64,000 bases of DNA. It comes from Streptomyces sp. 2131.1. GTDB lineage: Bacteria > Actinomycetota > Actinomycetes > Streptomycetales > Streptomycetaceae. The stretch covers positions 2,356,001 through 2,420,000 of the forward strand of contig NZ_FNSY01000001.1 of the NCBI RefSeq assembly GCF_900105515.1. The letters are read 5' to 3'. The notes beneath the pieces are model-generated. The model saw only the letters and a program-made list of their open reading frames with translations, did not search any database and was not told the origin of the DNA. This document shows, piece after piece, positions 1 through 8,167 of the stretch. Each line of letters begins with the position of its first letter. Within the stretch, counting starts at the first letter, position 1. The position numbers and the translations under genes were made by a program.

Positions 1-1
1 G

Positions 2-172
2 GACGAGTCCATGCTCCTCGCGGTGGGCCTCGGCGGGGTGTCCCAGGTGGTCGCCCGGTACTGGCTGTCCAGCCGGTCGGCCATTCCGCGCGACACGGCG
101 GTCCAGCTGCTCACCTCGCTGGCCTGGCGGGGTATCGCCGGCTTCCCGCTGCACGGCATCGATCAGCACTGA
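2..172 (+). CDS. TetR-family regulator, C-terminal end (cut by window edge)
   Basis: Only the last 56 codons are present, ending with TGA at 170-172. The fragment is mostly helical and aliphatic, as in the C-terminal ligand-binding and dimerisation part of TetR regulators, and contains no DNA-binding domain. The TetR assignment leans on context: in mycobacteria, as I recall, a TetR gene (Rv3208) precedes the DUF3107 gene, a small membrane protein, a ferritin-like protein and a DEAD-box helicase, and that is the order here. The fragment alone would not identify the family. Confidence 0.5.
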   Translation, partial: DESMLLAVGLGGVSQVVARYWLSSRSAIPRDTAVQLLTSLAWRGIAGFPLHGIDQH

Positions 173-219
173 CCGCCCGGCGGCCGCCCGTGTTCGCTGC
201 GGGCGTGCCCCGGGGAGCC

Positions 220-247
220 CTGACGAGTCCCCTCAGCGGGCTAATGT
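220..247 (+). promoter_or_regulatory. candidate promoter of the DUF3107 gene
   Basis: CTGACG at 220-225 resembles a -35 box. It is separated by 16 nt from TAATGT at 242-247, a good -10 box. Transcription would begin near 254, leaving a leader of about 50 nt that carries the GGAGG at 290-294. Confidence 0.45.
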
Positions 248-303
248 GTGCTGCGTACGGCGCGGCTCACCGCGCAGGGACTGACCGTCGGAGGGACATA
301 GCC

Positions 304-531
304 GTGGAGGTCAAGATCGGGGTGCAGCACACGCCCCGGGAGATCGTTCTGGAGAGCGGGCTTTCCGCCGAAGAGGTCGAGAGCGCGGTGTCCGAGGCGC
401 TCGCCGGCAAGGCGGCGCTGCTCAGCCTCACGGACGAGAAGGGCCGCAAGGTCCTCGTGCCGGCCGACCGGATCGCCTACGTGGAGATCGGCGAGCCCAG
501 CACGCGACGGGTCGGGTTCGGCGCGCTCTAG
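304..531 (+). CDS. DUF3107 family small protein
   Basis: A 75-residue protein starting at GTG 304, chosen because GGAGG at 290-294 lies 9 nt upstream. It opens with VKIGVQHTPREIVLES and matches the conserved actinobacterial DUF3107 family (M. tuberculosis TB9.4, Rv3208A, from memory). It is acidic, with no signal peptide or membrane segment, and its biochemical role is unknown. It follows a TetR-like gene and ends at a strong hairpin terminator, so it is probably transcribed alone from the promoter at 220-247. Confidence 0.88.
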   Translation: MEVKIGVQHTPREIVLESGLSAEEVESAVSEALAGKAALLSLTDEKGRKVLVPADRIAYVEIGEPSTRRVGFGAL

Positions 532-555
532 GGCGTACGGACGCGGAGACCGCGG

Positions 556-588
556 AGCGGCCCGGTGGGGATTCCCCGCCGGGCCGCT
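556..588 (+). terminator. intrinsic terminator after the DUF3107 gene
   Basis: A 15-bp stem (556-570 with 574-588, one G-T wobble) closes a 3-nt loop. It is followed by the pyrimidine-rich TCTCTTCGTTCT. Confidence 0.8.
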
Positions 589-735
589 TCTCTTCGTTCT
601 GCCGCCGGTGCTGTGGCCCGGCTGTGCGTCGGCTGGGCGAAGCCTGTGCGCCGAAGGGTTGTGACCGGTCACTCACGGGTAGTACGAGCAGGACAGAAGC
701 GCCCGTTCCGTATACCTGCGAGGTGATCGTCCGTG

Positions 736-1002
736 ATGGTGGAAGTGTTGAGCGCCGTCGTGCTCGGAGCAGTCCTCTCCTGGGCGGCACTGCGCTCACT
801 GCCGGGCCGCCTCCCCGCCCGCCTGACCGTGTTCGGTACGGGGGCGCTCGGGGCCGTCTTCGGCGCGTCCCTGATGCACTCGGTGCTGGGGCCGGACCAC
901 GAGGCGGCCACCGTGGTCGGCGCCGTGCTCATCGCCGCCGTCACGGTGTCCCTGCTGATCCGGCCGCGCAGCCGCCGGCTGAACCGGTCGGCCGCCGCCT
1001 GA
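736..1002 (+). CDS. small integral membrane protein, unknown function
   Basis: An 88-residue protein from ATG 736 (GTG 733 is equally possible; GAGG at 720-723 fits either). Three hydrophobic stretches, about residues 3-20, 30-47 and 58-75, suggest three membrane helices, followed by a basic tail ending in RPRSRRLNRSAAA. I do not recognise the family beyond 'small actinobacterial membrane protein'. A small membrane protein also sits between the DUF3107 gene and the ferritin-like gene in mycobacteria, which supports this being a real gene. Confidence 0.65.
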   Translation: MVEVLSAVVLGAVLSWAALRSLPGRLPARLTVFGTGALGAVFGASLMHSVLGPDHEAATVVGAVLIAAVTVSLLIRPRSRRLNRSAAA

Positions 1003-1023
1003 CACCGGCTGCCGGGAAAAGCC

Positions 1024-1758
1024 CTACGCGGCGAGCCCCAGGGCGGCCATGCGCTTGGTGTGCGCCTCGGTGATCCGGGAGAACATCCGGCCGACCTCCG
1101 CCAGGTCGAAGCCGTCGGCGACCCCGCCGACCAGCATCGTCGACAGCGCGTCCCGGTCCGCGACCACACGCTGCGCCTGCGAGAGCGCCTCGCCCATCAG
1201 CCGCCGCGCCCACAGCGCCAGCCGGCCGCCGACCCGCGGGTCGGCCTCGATCGCGGCGCGCACCTTCTCGACGGCGAAGTTGCCGTGGCCCGTGTCGTCG
1301 AGCACGGCGAGGACCAGGGAGCGGGTGTCGGAGTCGAGCCGGGCCGCGACCTCCCGGTAGAAGTCACTGGCGATCGAGTCGCCGACGTACGCCTTGACCA
1401 GGCCCTCCAGCCAGTCGGAGGGAGCGGTCTGGCGGTGGAAGTCGTCGAGCGCCCGGGCGAACGGCTCCATGGCGGCGGTCGGCTCCACCTCGATGGCCGT
1501 GAGCCGCTCGGTGAGCTGCTCGAAGTGGTGGAACTCGGCGGACGCCATCTTCGCCAGCTCCGCCTTGTCGCCCAGGGTCGGCGCGAGCTTGGCGTCCTCC
1601 GCGAGCCGCTCGAAGGCCGCGAGCTCCCCGTAGGCGAGCGCGCCCAGCAGATCGACGACAGCGGCCCGGTACTGCGGCTGCGCGGACGCGGTGGCCCAGT
1701 CCTGGTCGGCGATCCGGGTCGTCGCGGGGGTTTCAGTGGCGTTGTCAGGCGTCTCCAT
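1024..1758 (-). CDS. ferritin-like protein (MiaE_2 family)
   Basis: A 244-residue protein related to the ferritin-like tRNA-hydroxylase-like family used in actinobacterial annotation (MiaE_2). The body is helical, and the ELAAFERL, EFHHFEQL and DTGHGNF segments supply the Glu and His residues expected of a carboxylate-bridged di-iron site. No membrane segment is seen. The actual substrate is not known; hydroxylation of a modified tRNA is only a family label. The start at 1758 is preferred over an upstream GTG because a TATTCT hexamer lies exactly 7 nt before it and no ribosome binding site is present. It is divergent from the RNA helicase gene. Confidence 0.8.
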   Translation of the reverse strand: METPDNATETPATTRIADQDWATASAQPQYRAAVVDLLGALAYGELAAFERLAEDAKLAPTLGDKAELAKMASAEFHHFEQLTERLTAIEVEPTAAMEPFARALDDFHRQTAPSDWLEGLVKAYVGDSIASDFYREVAARLDSDTRSLVLAVLDDTGHGNFAVEKVRAAIEADPRVGGRLALWARRLMGEALSQAQRVVADRDALSTMLVGGVADGFDLAEVGRMFSRITEAHTKRMAALGLAA

Positions 1759-2139
1759 GCAGCGCAGAATAGCCCGCCCCGACGGGAGCCGAAGGGTCCG
1801 GCCGTCGACCCACGTCACACCGATCCGACGAATTCACCCAACACAGATGCGCGGATCCGGGGTACAGTGGTAATGCGCTTACTGAGCACTTTGCATCTGC
1901 TCGTGGCGCGAAATTGAATGAGGATGCCCGGTCGGTGGCCCGATCGGCTCCGACCCGACAGCCCTCCACGCGGTGCGTGCACACGTACGACCGCAGATGA
2001 GGGGCCCCCTCAGCGGCACGAGCGCTCGAGCGACGGCAGTGGTCCCGCGCCACCCGGCACATCCGCCGGATGACCAACCCCGGCACGGTACGACCCCCTT
2101 CGTTCGCCTCGGACCGCGTCTCACAGAAGAGGCAGCACC
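1759..2139. other. divergent intergenic region and helicase leader (about 380 nt)
   Basis: No convincing gene is seen. The ferritin-like gene's promoter lies at its left edge. The right part (about 1860-2139) should hold the promoter and a long leader for the helicase. The frame of the helicase is closed by a TGA at 2071-2073, so its start must lie after that. A 14-codon ATG frame at 1873-1917 has no ribosome binding site. Long leaders are common before cold-regulated RNA helicases, but no structure is obvious by eye. Confidence 0.5.
1766..1771 (-). promoter_or_regulatory. -10 box for a leaderless transcript of the ferritin-like gene
   Basis: Read on the minus strand the hexamer is TATTCT, 7 nt before the ATG at 1758. 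That spacing would place the transcription start on or next to the A of the start codon. Confidence 0.5.
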
Positions 2140-4131
2140 CTGACTACGTTCCGAGACCTCGGGATTCTTTCCGAGACGGCCGAGGCCCTTGAGGCCGTCG
2201 GCATCACGTCCCCCTTCCCCATCCAGGAGCTCACGCTCCCCGTGGCCCTCTCCGGCTCCGACGTCATCGGCCAGGCCAAGACCGGCACCGGCAAGACGCT
2301 CGGCTTCGGGCTGCCGCTCCTTGAGCGCGTCACCGTCCTCGCCGACGTCGAGGCGGGCCGCGCGAAGCCGGAGGAGCTCACCGACTCCCCGCAGGCCCTG
2401 ATCGTCGTTCCCACCCGCGAGCTGTGCCAGCAGGTCACCAACGACCTGCTCACCGCCGGCAAGGTGCGCAACGTCCGGGTCCTCGCGATCTACGGCGGCC
2501 GTGCCTACGAGCCCCAGGTCGAGGCCCTCAAGAAGGGCGTCGACGTGATCGTCGGCACCCCCGGCCGGCTGCTCGACCTCGCGGGCCAGCGCAAGCTGGA
2601 CCTCTCCGAGGTCCGCGCGCTCGTCCTCGACGAGGCCGACGAGATGCTGGACCTGGGCTTCCTGCCCGACGTCGAGCGCATCATCACGATGCTGCCGGCC
2701 AAGCGGCAGACCATGCTGTTCTCGGCCACCATGCCGGGCGCGGTCATCTCGCTCGCGCGCCGCTACATGTCGCAGCCGACGCACATCAACGCCACCTCGC
2801 CCGACGACGAGGGCACGACCGTCAAGAACACGGCGCAGTACGTCTACCGCGCCCACTCGATGGACAAGCCCGAGATGGTCTCGCGCATCCTCCAGGCCGA
2901 GGGCCGCGGACTCGCGATGATCTTCTGCCGCACCAAGCGCACCGCGGCCGACATCGCGGAGCAGCTGGAGCGGCGCGGCTTCGCCTCCGGCGCCGTCCAC
3001 GGCGACCTCGGCCAGGGCGCCCGCGAGCAGGCGCTGCGCGCCTTCCGCAACGGCAAGGTCGACGTGCTGGTCTGCACCGACGTCGCCGCCCGCGGTATCG
3101 ACGTCGAGGGCGTGACCCACGTCATCAACTACCAGTCGCCCGAGGACGAGAAGACCTACCTGCACCGCATCGGCCGAACCGGCCGCGCGGGCGCCAAGGG
3201 CATCGCGATCACGCTGGTCGACTGGGACGACATCCCGCGCTGGCAGCTGATCAACAAGGCCCTGGACCTGAAGTTCCCGGACCCGGTCGAGACGTACTCG
3301 ACCTCCCCGCACCTGTACGAGGACCTCGACATCCCGGCCGGCACCAAGGGTGTCCTGCCGCGTGCCGAGCGCACCCGCGCCGGTCTCGGGGCCGAGGAGA
3401 TCGAGGACCTCGGCGAGACGGGCGGCCGCGGCCGCAAGTCCGCCGCCCCGGCCCCCGCCGCCCGTGAGGAGCGCGCCCCGCGCACGCCGCGGCAGCGCCG
3501 TCGCACCCGTGGAGGCTCGTCGGTCGAGGAGGGCGCGGCCACCGTGCCCGCGCCGGCCGCCGAGGCAGACGCCGACCCGGCCGACGCCCCGCGAACCCCG
3601 CGCCGCCGTCGGCGCACCCGGGTCGGTGCGGCGGAGGTCGCCGCCGAAGCCGCGGTCGCCGTGGCCGAGGCCCCCGTGGCCGTGCAGCCCGAGCCGGAGG
3701 CCGAGGCCGCGCCGGAGAAGCGCACCCGGAGCCGGGCCGCCAAGCCCAGGACGGAGGCCGTGGCCGCCGAGGTCGTCGTCGATACCGCGACCGCCGAGGC
3801 CGCGACCACCGAGGCCGAGGCCAAGCCGCGTCGCCGCCGCGCCCGCGCCGCCAAGCCGGTGGCCGAGGAGGCCGCGTTCCAGGCCGCGCCGGTCGCCGAG
3901 CCGGAGGCGCCCGCCGTGACCCGGCCGCGCCGTCGCCGGGTGATCAAGCCGGTCGAGGACGAGGTCGACTTCCAGATCGCGCCGATCTCCGAGCCCGAGC
4001 CGGTGCGCCGCCGTACGCGTACGGCGGCCAAGCCGAAGACGGAGGCCGTGGCGGAGACCGCGACCGCCGAGGGCGAGGCCAAGCCGCGCCGGCGCCGCGC
4101 ACCGCGCGCGACCGCGAAGGCCGAGGGCTGA
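2140..4131 (+). CDS. DEAD-box ATP-dependent RNA helicase
   Basis: Unwinds RNA using ATP, in mRNA decay or ribosome assembly. I place the start at CTG 2140: it has AAGAGG at 2127-2132 seven nt upstream, and no ATG, GTG or TTG exists in frame between the TGA at 2071 and GTG 2242. Starting at 2242 would delete the Q motif (FPIQE, residues 26-30). The protein then has 663 residues. Motifs in order: Walker A AKTGTGKT (46-53), PTREL (91-95), TPGR (140-143), DEAD (164-167), SAT (195-197), then ARGIDV and HRIGRTGRAG. The last 230 or so residues are a low-complexity tail of Ala/Glu/Pro stretches with repeated Arg clusters (RRRRRTR, KPRRRRARA), likely an RNA-binding disordered tail. Confidence 0.93.
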   Translation: MTTFRDLGILSETAEALEAVGITSPFPIQELTLPVALSGSDVIGQAKTGTGKTLGFGLPLLERVTVLADVEAGRAKPEELTDSPQALIVVPTRELCQQVTNDLLTAGKVRNVRVLAIYGGRAYEPQVEALKKGVDVIVGTPGRLLDLAGQRKLDLSEVRALVLDEADEMLDLGFLPDVERIITMLPAKRQTMLFSATMPGAVISLARRYMSQPTHINATSPDDEGTTVKNTAQYVYRAHSMDKPEMVSRILQAEGRGLAMIFCRTKRTAADIAEQLERRGFASGAVHGDLGQGAREQALRAFRNGKVDVLVCTDVAARGIDVEGVTHVINYQSPEDEKTYLHRIGRTGRAGAKGIAITLVDWDDIPRWQLINKALDLKFPDPVETYSTSPHLYEDLDIPAGTKGVLPRAERTRAGLGAEEIEDLGETGGRGRKSAAPAPAAREERAPRTPRQRRRTRGGSSVEEGAATVPAPAAEADADPADAPRTPRRRRRTRVGAAEVAAEAAVAVAEAPVAVQPEPEAEAAPEKRTRSRAAKPRTEAVAAEVVVDTATAEAATTEAEAKPRRRRARAAKPVAEEAAFQAAPVAEPEAPAVTRPRRRRVIKPVEDEVDFQIAPISEPEPVRRRTRTAAKPKTEAVAETATAEGEAKPRRRRAPRATAKAEG

Positions 4132-4149
4132 GCGGACCAGGCACCACCT

Positions 4150-4189
4150 GACGGGCGGCCCCGGGGATTTTTCCCCGGGGCCGCCCGTC
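4150..4189 (+). terminator. intrinsic terminator of the helicase gene
   Basis: A perfect 17-bp GC-rich stem (4150-4166 with 4173-4189) has a 6-nt loop ATTTTT. Three tandem CGTCGTC-like units follow. Confidence 0.88.
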
Positions 4190-4245
4190 GTCCGTCGTCC
4201 GTCGTCCTCCAGAGATCCCCGAGCGCCGTCCTCCGCGCCACGAAT

Positions 4246-4251
4246 TAACCT
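4246..4251 (+). promoter_or_regulatory. -10 box for a leaderless transcript of the hydrolase gene
   Basis: TAACCT lies 6 nt before ATG 4258. There is no purine-rich ribosome binding site in front of that start. Confidence 0.5.
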
Positions 4252-4257
4252 CGTCCC

Positions 4258-5097
4258 ATGAGCAGGCCACCCACCTTCATCCCGCCCTCCTGCGCCCGGG
4301 CCCGCGCACTGCCCACGGCGCGCGGCGAGTTCGCCGTGCTGGACGCGGCCCCCACCGGCACGCCACGCGGCACCGCGCTCCTCGTGCCCGGCTACACCGG
4401 CAGCAAGGAGGACTTCATCGCCCTGCTGGAACCGCTCGCGGAGGCCGGATACCGCGCCGTCGCCGTGGACGGGCGCGGGCAGTTCGAGAGCGCAGGGTCG
4501 GACGACCCCGGGGTGTACGCGCAGGACGAGCTGGCCCGTGACGTGCTCGCGCAGGCCGCCGCGCTCGATGCGGGCGCGGTGCACCTGCTGGGGCACTCGC
4601 TGGGCGGGCAGATCGGCCGCGCGGCCGTCCTGCTCGACGCCACGCCGTTCCGTTCGCTGACCCTGATGTCCTCCGGGCCCGCCGAGGTCGTGGAGGCACA
4701 GCAGGTCAAGCTGAAGCTCCTCGGTGACGCGCTGGCGACCATGACCATGGACGACGTCTGGGCCGCGATGCGCGCGTTCGATCCGCCGGCCGAGGCGGAG
4801 ACGGACGGCGAGGATCTGCGGCGGCGCTGGCTGGGCCACCACCCGGCCCAGCTGATCGCGACGGGCCGTCAGCTCGCCACGGAACCGGACCGGGTGGCCG
4901 AGGTCGCCGCGGCGGGGCTGCCGGTGCACGTCGTCTCCGGTGAGGCCGACGACGTCTGGCCGGTGCCGGTGATCGACGAGATGGCCGTACGCCTGGGGGC
5001 GCGCCGGACCCGGATCGAGGGGGCCGAGCACTCCCCCAACACGGACCGGCCGCAGGAGACCGCCGCTGCGCTCGTCGCCTTCTGGGACGGCCTTTAG
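4258..5097 (+). CDS. alpha/beta-fold hydrolase
   Basis: A 279-residue cytoplasmic protein of the alpha/beta hydrolase superfamily. The nucleophile elbow is GHSLGG with Ser 114. The acid is probably in VVSGEADDVWPV and the histidine is in GAEHSPN near the C-terminus. PGYTGSKEDF (from residue 44) supplies the oxyanion-hole loop. The substrate cannot be told from sequence; esterase, lipase-like or haloperoxidase-like activities are all possible. It is monocistronic, between the helicase terminator and a convergent gene. Confidence 0.88.
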   Translation: MSRPPTFIPPSCARARALPTARGEFAVLDAAPTGTPRGTALLVPGYTGSKEDFIALLEPLAEAGYRAVAVDGRGQFESAGSDDPGVYAQDELARDVLAQAAALDAGAVHLLGHSLGGQIGRAAVLLDATPFRSLTLMSSGPAEVVEAQQVKLKLLGDALATMTMDDVWAAMRAFDPPAEAETDGEDLRRRWLGHHPAQLIATGRQLATEPDRVAEVAAAGLPVHVVSGEADDVWPVPVIDEMAVRLGARRTRIEGAEHSPNTDRPQETAAALVAFWDGL

Positions 5098-5124
5098 CGG
5101 TTCCGCGTAACCCCCGCGCCGCCT

Positions 5125-6012
5125 TCAGTACTGCGCCTGGAGGTGCTGCCAGAAGCCGTCGCGCAGGGCCCGCCGCAGTGGTGGGTGGCCGCGCAGGGAG
5201 CGCTGGAGGAGGCGTTCGGCCTCGTGCAGCAGGTCCTGGTCGACCGAGCCCGGCAGGAAGGGGTGGCCGGGCAGCAGGTCGGCCAGCGATTCCCGGCCGC
5301 GCGCGGCGAGCCAGGCCGCCGCGATCTGCGCGCCGACGAACTGGACGTCCTCGCGGGAGGGTGCGGGGGCGTCCTCCTCGTACGTGGTGACGGCGCGCCG
5401 GGTCACGTACGGGCGGCAGAAGTCCAGGTCGAAGGTGCGCTGGCTGTCCACCTCCCAGAGCAGCGGCTCCGCCTGGTTGCGGCCCTCGCCCGCCTCGATG
5501 CCCCACAAGTGGACCCGGGCGCCGTAGCCCTGCGCGGCCTCGACGGCGGACACCAGGTCCTCGTCGCCGCCGACGAGCGCGGCGTCGCTGATGGCGCGGT
5601 GGCGGGCGAGCGACTCCAGGTCGGTGCGGATGAGGGAGTCGACGCCCTTCTGCTGGTTGTTGGCGTTGAGGTTGCCGAGCCTGACCTTGACGTCGGGGAG
5701 TTCGGCGATGGTCTGCTGCTCGGTGGTGTGGATACGGCGCCGGGCCCCGTCGTACCAGTACACGCGCAGCAGTCTGCTGTCCGCGAAGATGGTGCGGGCC
5801 TTGTCGATGAACGCCTCGATCAGCCCTTCGGCGTCGAGGTCGAAGGAGCGCCGGTCCTCGGTGCCGGTGACGAGCAGCCCGGCGGCGGCGTACACATAAC
5901 CGGCGTCCACGAAGATCGCGTGGGTGGAAGGGGTCTTCGAGACCTCGGCGAGGACGCGTTCGAGCAGGGCGTTGGTGCGGTCGAGACGCTCGCCGATCTC
6001 CGCGACGTTCAT
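5125..6012 (-). CDS. NYN domain (PIN-like) RNase protein
   Basis: A 295-residue protein with an N-terminal NYN/DUF88 (LabA-like) PIN-fold nuclease domain. Conserved acids are visible in AIFVDAGYVY (about residue 33), GVDSLIRTDL and ALVGGDEDLVSAVE, which together form the usual metal-binding site. The C-terminal 90 residues (QFVGAQIAAAWLAARG onward) form a helical segment that could be a small winged-helix or OST-HTH-like module; that is inference. The opening residues look coiled-coil forming. Probable role: RNA cleavage or turnover. It ends convergently 27 nt from the hydrolase gene. Confidence 0.82.
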   Translation of the reverse strand: MNVAEIGERLDRTNALLERVLAEVSKTPSTHAIFVDAGYVYAAAGLLVTGTEDRRSFDLDAEGLIEAFIDKARTIFADSRLLRVYWYDGARRRIHTTEQQTIAELPDVKVRLGNLNANNQQKGVDSLIRTDLESLARHRAISDAALVGGDEDLVSAVEAAQGYGARVHLWGIEAGEGRNQAEPLLWEVDSQRTFDLDFCRPYVTRRAVTTYEEDAPAPSREDVQFVGAQIAAAWLAARGRESLADLLPGHPFLPGSVDQDLLHEAERLLQRSLRGHPPLRRALRDGFWQHLQAQY

Positions 6013-6233
6013 GCGGGTCCCGTCGCGCTGCCGGTCGTGCGGAGAAGCCTGATTACCAGTGGGTAGTTAGACATCCAAAAAATTTCCTTAGCGTAGGGAA
6101 TGTTTGCAGGGGGCAAGTCGTTGTCACCATCGTGGGGCGCTCGACACGTATGCCTGGCGCTCCTCATCCTCGCGGACGGGACACCGTCCGCCCAGTAGTT
6201 CTCCAGCAGGAGGATCAGACGAAGGGAAGCCCT

Positions 6234-6386
6234 ATGCGCTTCGAGATCATGCGACTCGACGACGTCGACGGTACCGCCGTGGACAGCACCGTCGTGGACG
6301 CCGCCTCCGTCAACCGGATCGTGCAGCAGGCCGCCGCCACGGGCCAGCGCATCTATATCCGACCGGCCGAAAGCCCGGCTTCATAA
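6234..6386 (+). CDS. conserved 50-residue Streptomyces protein, unknown function
   Basis: Starts at ATG 6234 with GAAGGGA just upstream at good spacing. It begins MRFEIMRLDDVDG and ends RIYIRPAESPAS. It is acidic and soluble, with no known motif. I recall near-identical small proteins at the same place in other streptomycetes, which argues that it is a real gene. It is convergent with the MarC gene across a shared hairpin terminator. Confidence 0.8.
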   Translation: MRFEIMRLDDVDGTAVDSTVVDAASVNRIVQQAAATGQRIYIRPAESPAS

Positions 6387-6424
6387 CACCTTGCCGATGT
6401 GAGTTGCCGTCGTAACGAAGACGA

Positions 6425-6459
6425 AGCGCCCCCGTACGGAACGTCCGTGCGGGGGCGCT
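6425..6459. terminator. bidirectional terminator
   Basis: A 16-bp stem (6425-6440 with 6444-6459, one G-T wobble) with a 3-nt loop lies between the 50-residue protein gene and the MarC gene, which end towards each other. Confidence 0.85.
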
Positions 6460-6475
6460 GCTGCGTCCGGAGGCG

Positions 6476-7081
6476 TCAGGTGCCCTGGATCACCTGGGTG
6501 ACGCCGTTGATGATCTGCTGCACGGCGATGGCGGACAGCATCATGCCCGCCAGCCTGGTGACGAGGACGACGCCGCCGTCCTTGATGACGCGGATGATCA
6601 GCAGCGAGTAGCGCATGGTCAGCCAGAGCACGATGTGCATGGCGAGGATCGCCGTCCAGACGGAGACCTGGCTCGCCGCGCTGTCGGCGTGCTGCACGGC
6701 GAGGATCACCGAGACGATCGCGCCGGGCCCGGCCAGCAGCGGCATGCCGAGGGGCACGAGGGCGACGTTGACGTCCTTGGTCTGCGTCGGCTCGTCGGTC
6801 TTGCCGGTCAGCAGGTCGAGCGCGATGAGCAGCAGGAGCAGACCGCCGGCGATCATCAGCGCGGGGACGGAGACGTGCAGGTAGTCCAGGATCTGCTGGC
6901 CGAGCACGCCGAAGACGGCGATGACGCCGAAGGCGACGGCGACGGCCTGGAGCGCCATCCGGCGCTGCACCTTGGCGGGGCGGCCCGCGGTGAGGGCGAG
7001 GAAGATCGGAGTGATTCCGGGCGGATCCATAATCACAAAAAGCGTGAGAAAAAGGGATCCGAAGACAGCGACGTCGAACAC
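6476..7081 (-). CDS. MarC/NAAT-family integral membrane protein
   Basis: A 201-residue protein with six predicted membrane helices and the family's MDPPGITPIFLALT segment near residue 18 and PLLAGPGAI segment near residue 113. MarC-family proteins are of uncertain function; amino-acid transport has been suggested for some members, and the older multidrug-resistance link is doubtful. GTG start at 7081. An AAGGCT hexamer six nt before the start could be a degenerate -10 box. Length is normal for the family. Confidence 0.9.
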   Translation of the reverse strand: MFDVAVFGSLFLTLFVIMDPPGITPIFLALTAGRPAKVQRRMALQAVAVAFGVIAVFGVLGQQILDYLHVSVPALMIAGGLLLLLIALDLLTGKTDEPTQTKDVNVALVPLGMPLLAGPGAIVSVILAVQHADSAASQVSVWTAILAMHIVLWLTMRYSLLIIRVIKDGGVVLVTRLAGMMLSAIAVQQIINGVTQVIQGT

Positions 7082-7213
7082 GGGTGAGCCTTGCGGGAGA
7101 GAGCGGGCATGCGGTGGGTGGCCGCGGGGAAGGGGCGCACCGCCGCGCCGCCCGGAGGTGCCGGACGGCGGCGGGGTGTACTGGTGAACGAGCGGGTGAG
7201 GACCCGGTGGCCG

Positions 7214-8080
7214 TTACGGGGCGGCGGGTCCGCCGGCGCCCGGCACCGGGAAGGCTCCCGTGGCGCGCCGGGTGATCTCGCCGTAGATCTCGGGGTCGGT
7301 GGTGTACGCGCCGAGCTCCACGGTCTTGCGGGTGCCGTGGTAGTCGCTGGAGCCGGTCGTCAGCAGCCCGAGCTCGCGGGCGAGCGCGCGCAGCCTGGTC
7401 CGGGCCGGCTCGTCGTGGTCCATGTGGTCGACCTCGATGCCGTCGAGCCCGGCGGCGGCCAGCTCGGCGATCCGTGCCTCCGTGACCGTACGCCCGCGTT
7501 TGACGGCGGCCGGGTGGGCGAAGACGGTGACACCGCCCGCGGCCTTGACGAGCCGGATCGCGTCGAAGGGGTCCAGCTCGTGCTTCTCCGCGTACGCGCG
7601 TCCGCCGTCGCCGAGCCACTCGGGCGTGAAGGCGTCGGACACGGTCGGGACGAGGCCGAGCTCCACGAGGGCGGTGGCGACGTGCGGCCGGCCGACCGAG
7701 CCGTCGCCGGCGATGCGGGCGACCTGCTCCCAGGTGACGGGGACGCCCAGCTCCTGGAGCTTGCGGACCATGGTGCGGGCGCGCGGCACCCGGTCGTCGC
7801 GCACCAGCTCGCGCTCGCGGGCGAACTCGGGCTCGTCCGGGTCGAAGAGGTACGCCAGCATGTGCAGGCCCACGCCGTCGACGCGGCAGGACAGCTCGGC
7901 GCCCGTGACGAGGGTGAGCCCTTCGGGCAGGGCTGCGAGGGCTTCGGCGTGCCCGCGCACGGTGTCGTGGTCGGTGAGGGCGACGACGTCGAGGCCCGCG
8001 GCGGCGGCGCCCAGCACCAGCTCGGCGGGGGTGTCCGTGCCGTCCGACGCGGTGGAGTGGGTGTGCAGGTCGATGCGCAC
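7214..8080 (-). CDS. PHP-domain phosphoesterase
   Basis: A 288-residue protein of the PHP superfamily, close to the RNase AM / nucleoside 3',5'-bisphosphate phosphatase type (YciV/TrpH-like). Metal-binding motifs are all visible: DLHTHS (residues 4-9), ALTDHDT, GAELSC, VFAHP and SSDYHG. The likely role is hydrolysis of phosphoesters of nucleotides or short RNA ends in the cytoplasm. GTG start at 8080, with GGAG about 8 nt upstream. No membrane or signal sequence. Confidence 0.9.
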   Translation of the reverse strand: MRIDLHTHSTASDGTDTPAELVLGAAAAGLDVVALTDHDTVRGHAEALAALPEGLTLVTGAELSCRVDGVGLHMLAYLFDPDEPEFARERELVRDDRVPRARTMVRKLQELGVPVTWEQVARIAGDGSVGRPHVATALVELGLVPTVSDAFTPEWLGDGGRAYAEKHELDPFDAIRLVKAAGGVTVFAHPAAVKRGRTVTEARIAELAAAGLDGIEVDHMDHDEPARTRLRALARELGLLTTGSSDYHGTRKTVELGAYTTDPEIYGEITRRATGAFPVPGAGGPAAP

Positions 8081-8167
8081 GACTCGGACTCCAGTGCTCG
8101 CGGCGGGCGGGGGGGCACCCCAGGATAACCGGCGCGCGGGCTTGATCCGGACGGCGCGAAGGTCCCG

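Noticed and set aside
1873..1917. 14-codon ORF with a TTA codon upstream of the helicase, as a possible bldA-controlled leader peptide
   Set aside because: No ribosome binding site, no -10 box at leaderless spacing and no terminator or paired structure nearby.
1879..5031. Very long minus-strand open frame opposite the helicase
   Set aside because: High-GC shadow of the helicase gene: the plus strand has complete helicase motifs, while the minus frame is rich in Arg/Gly/His with no domain.
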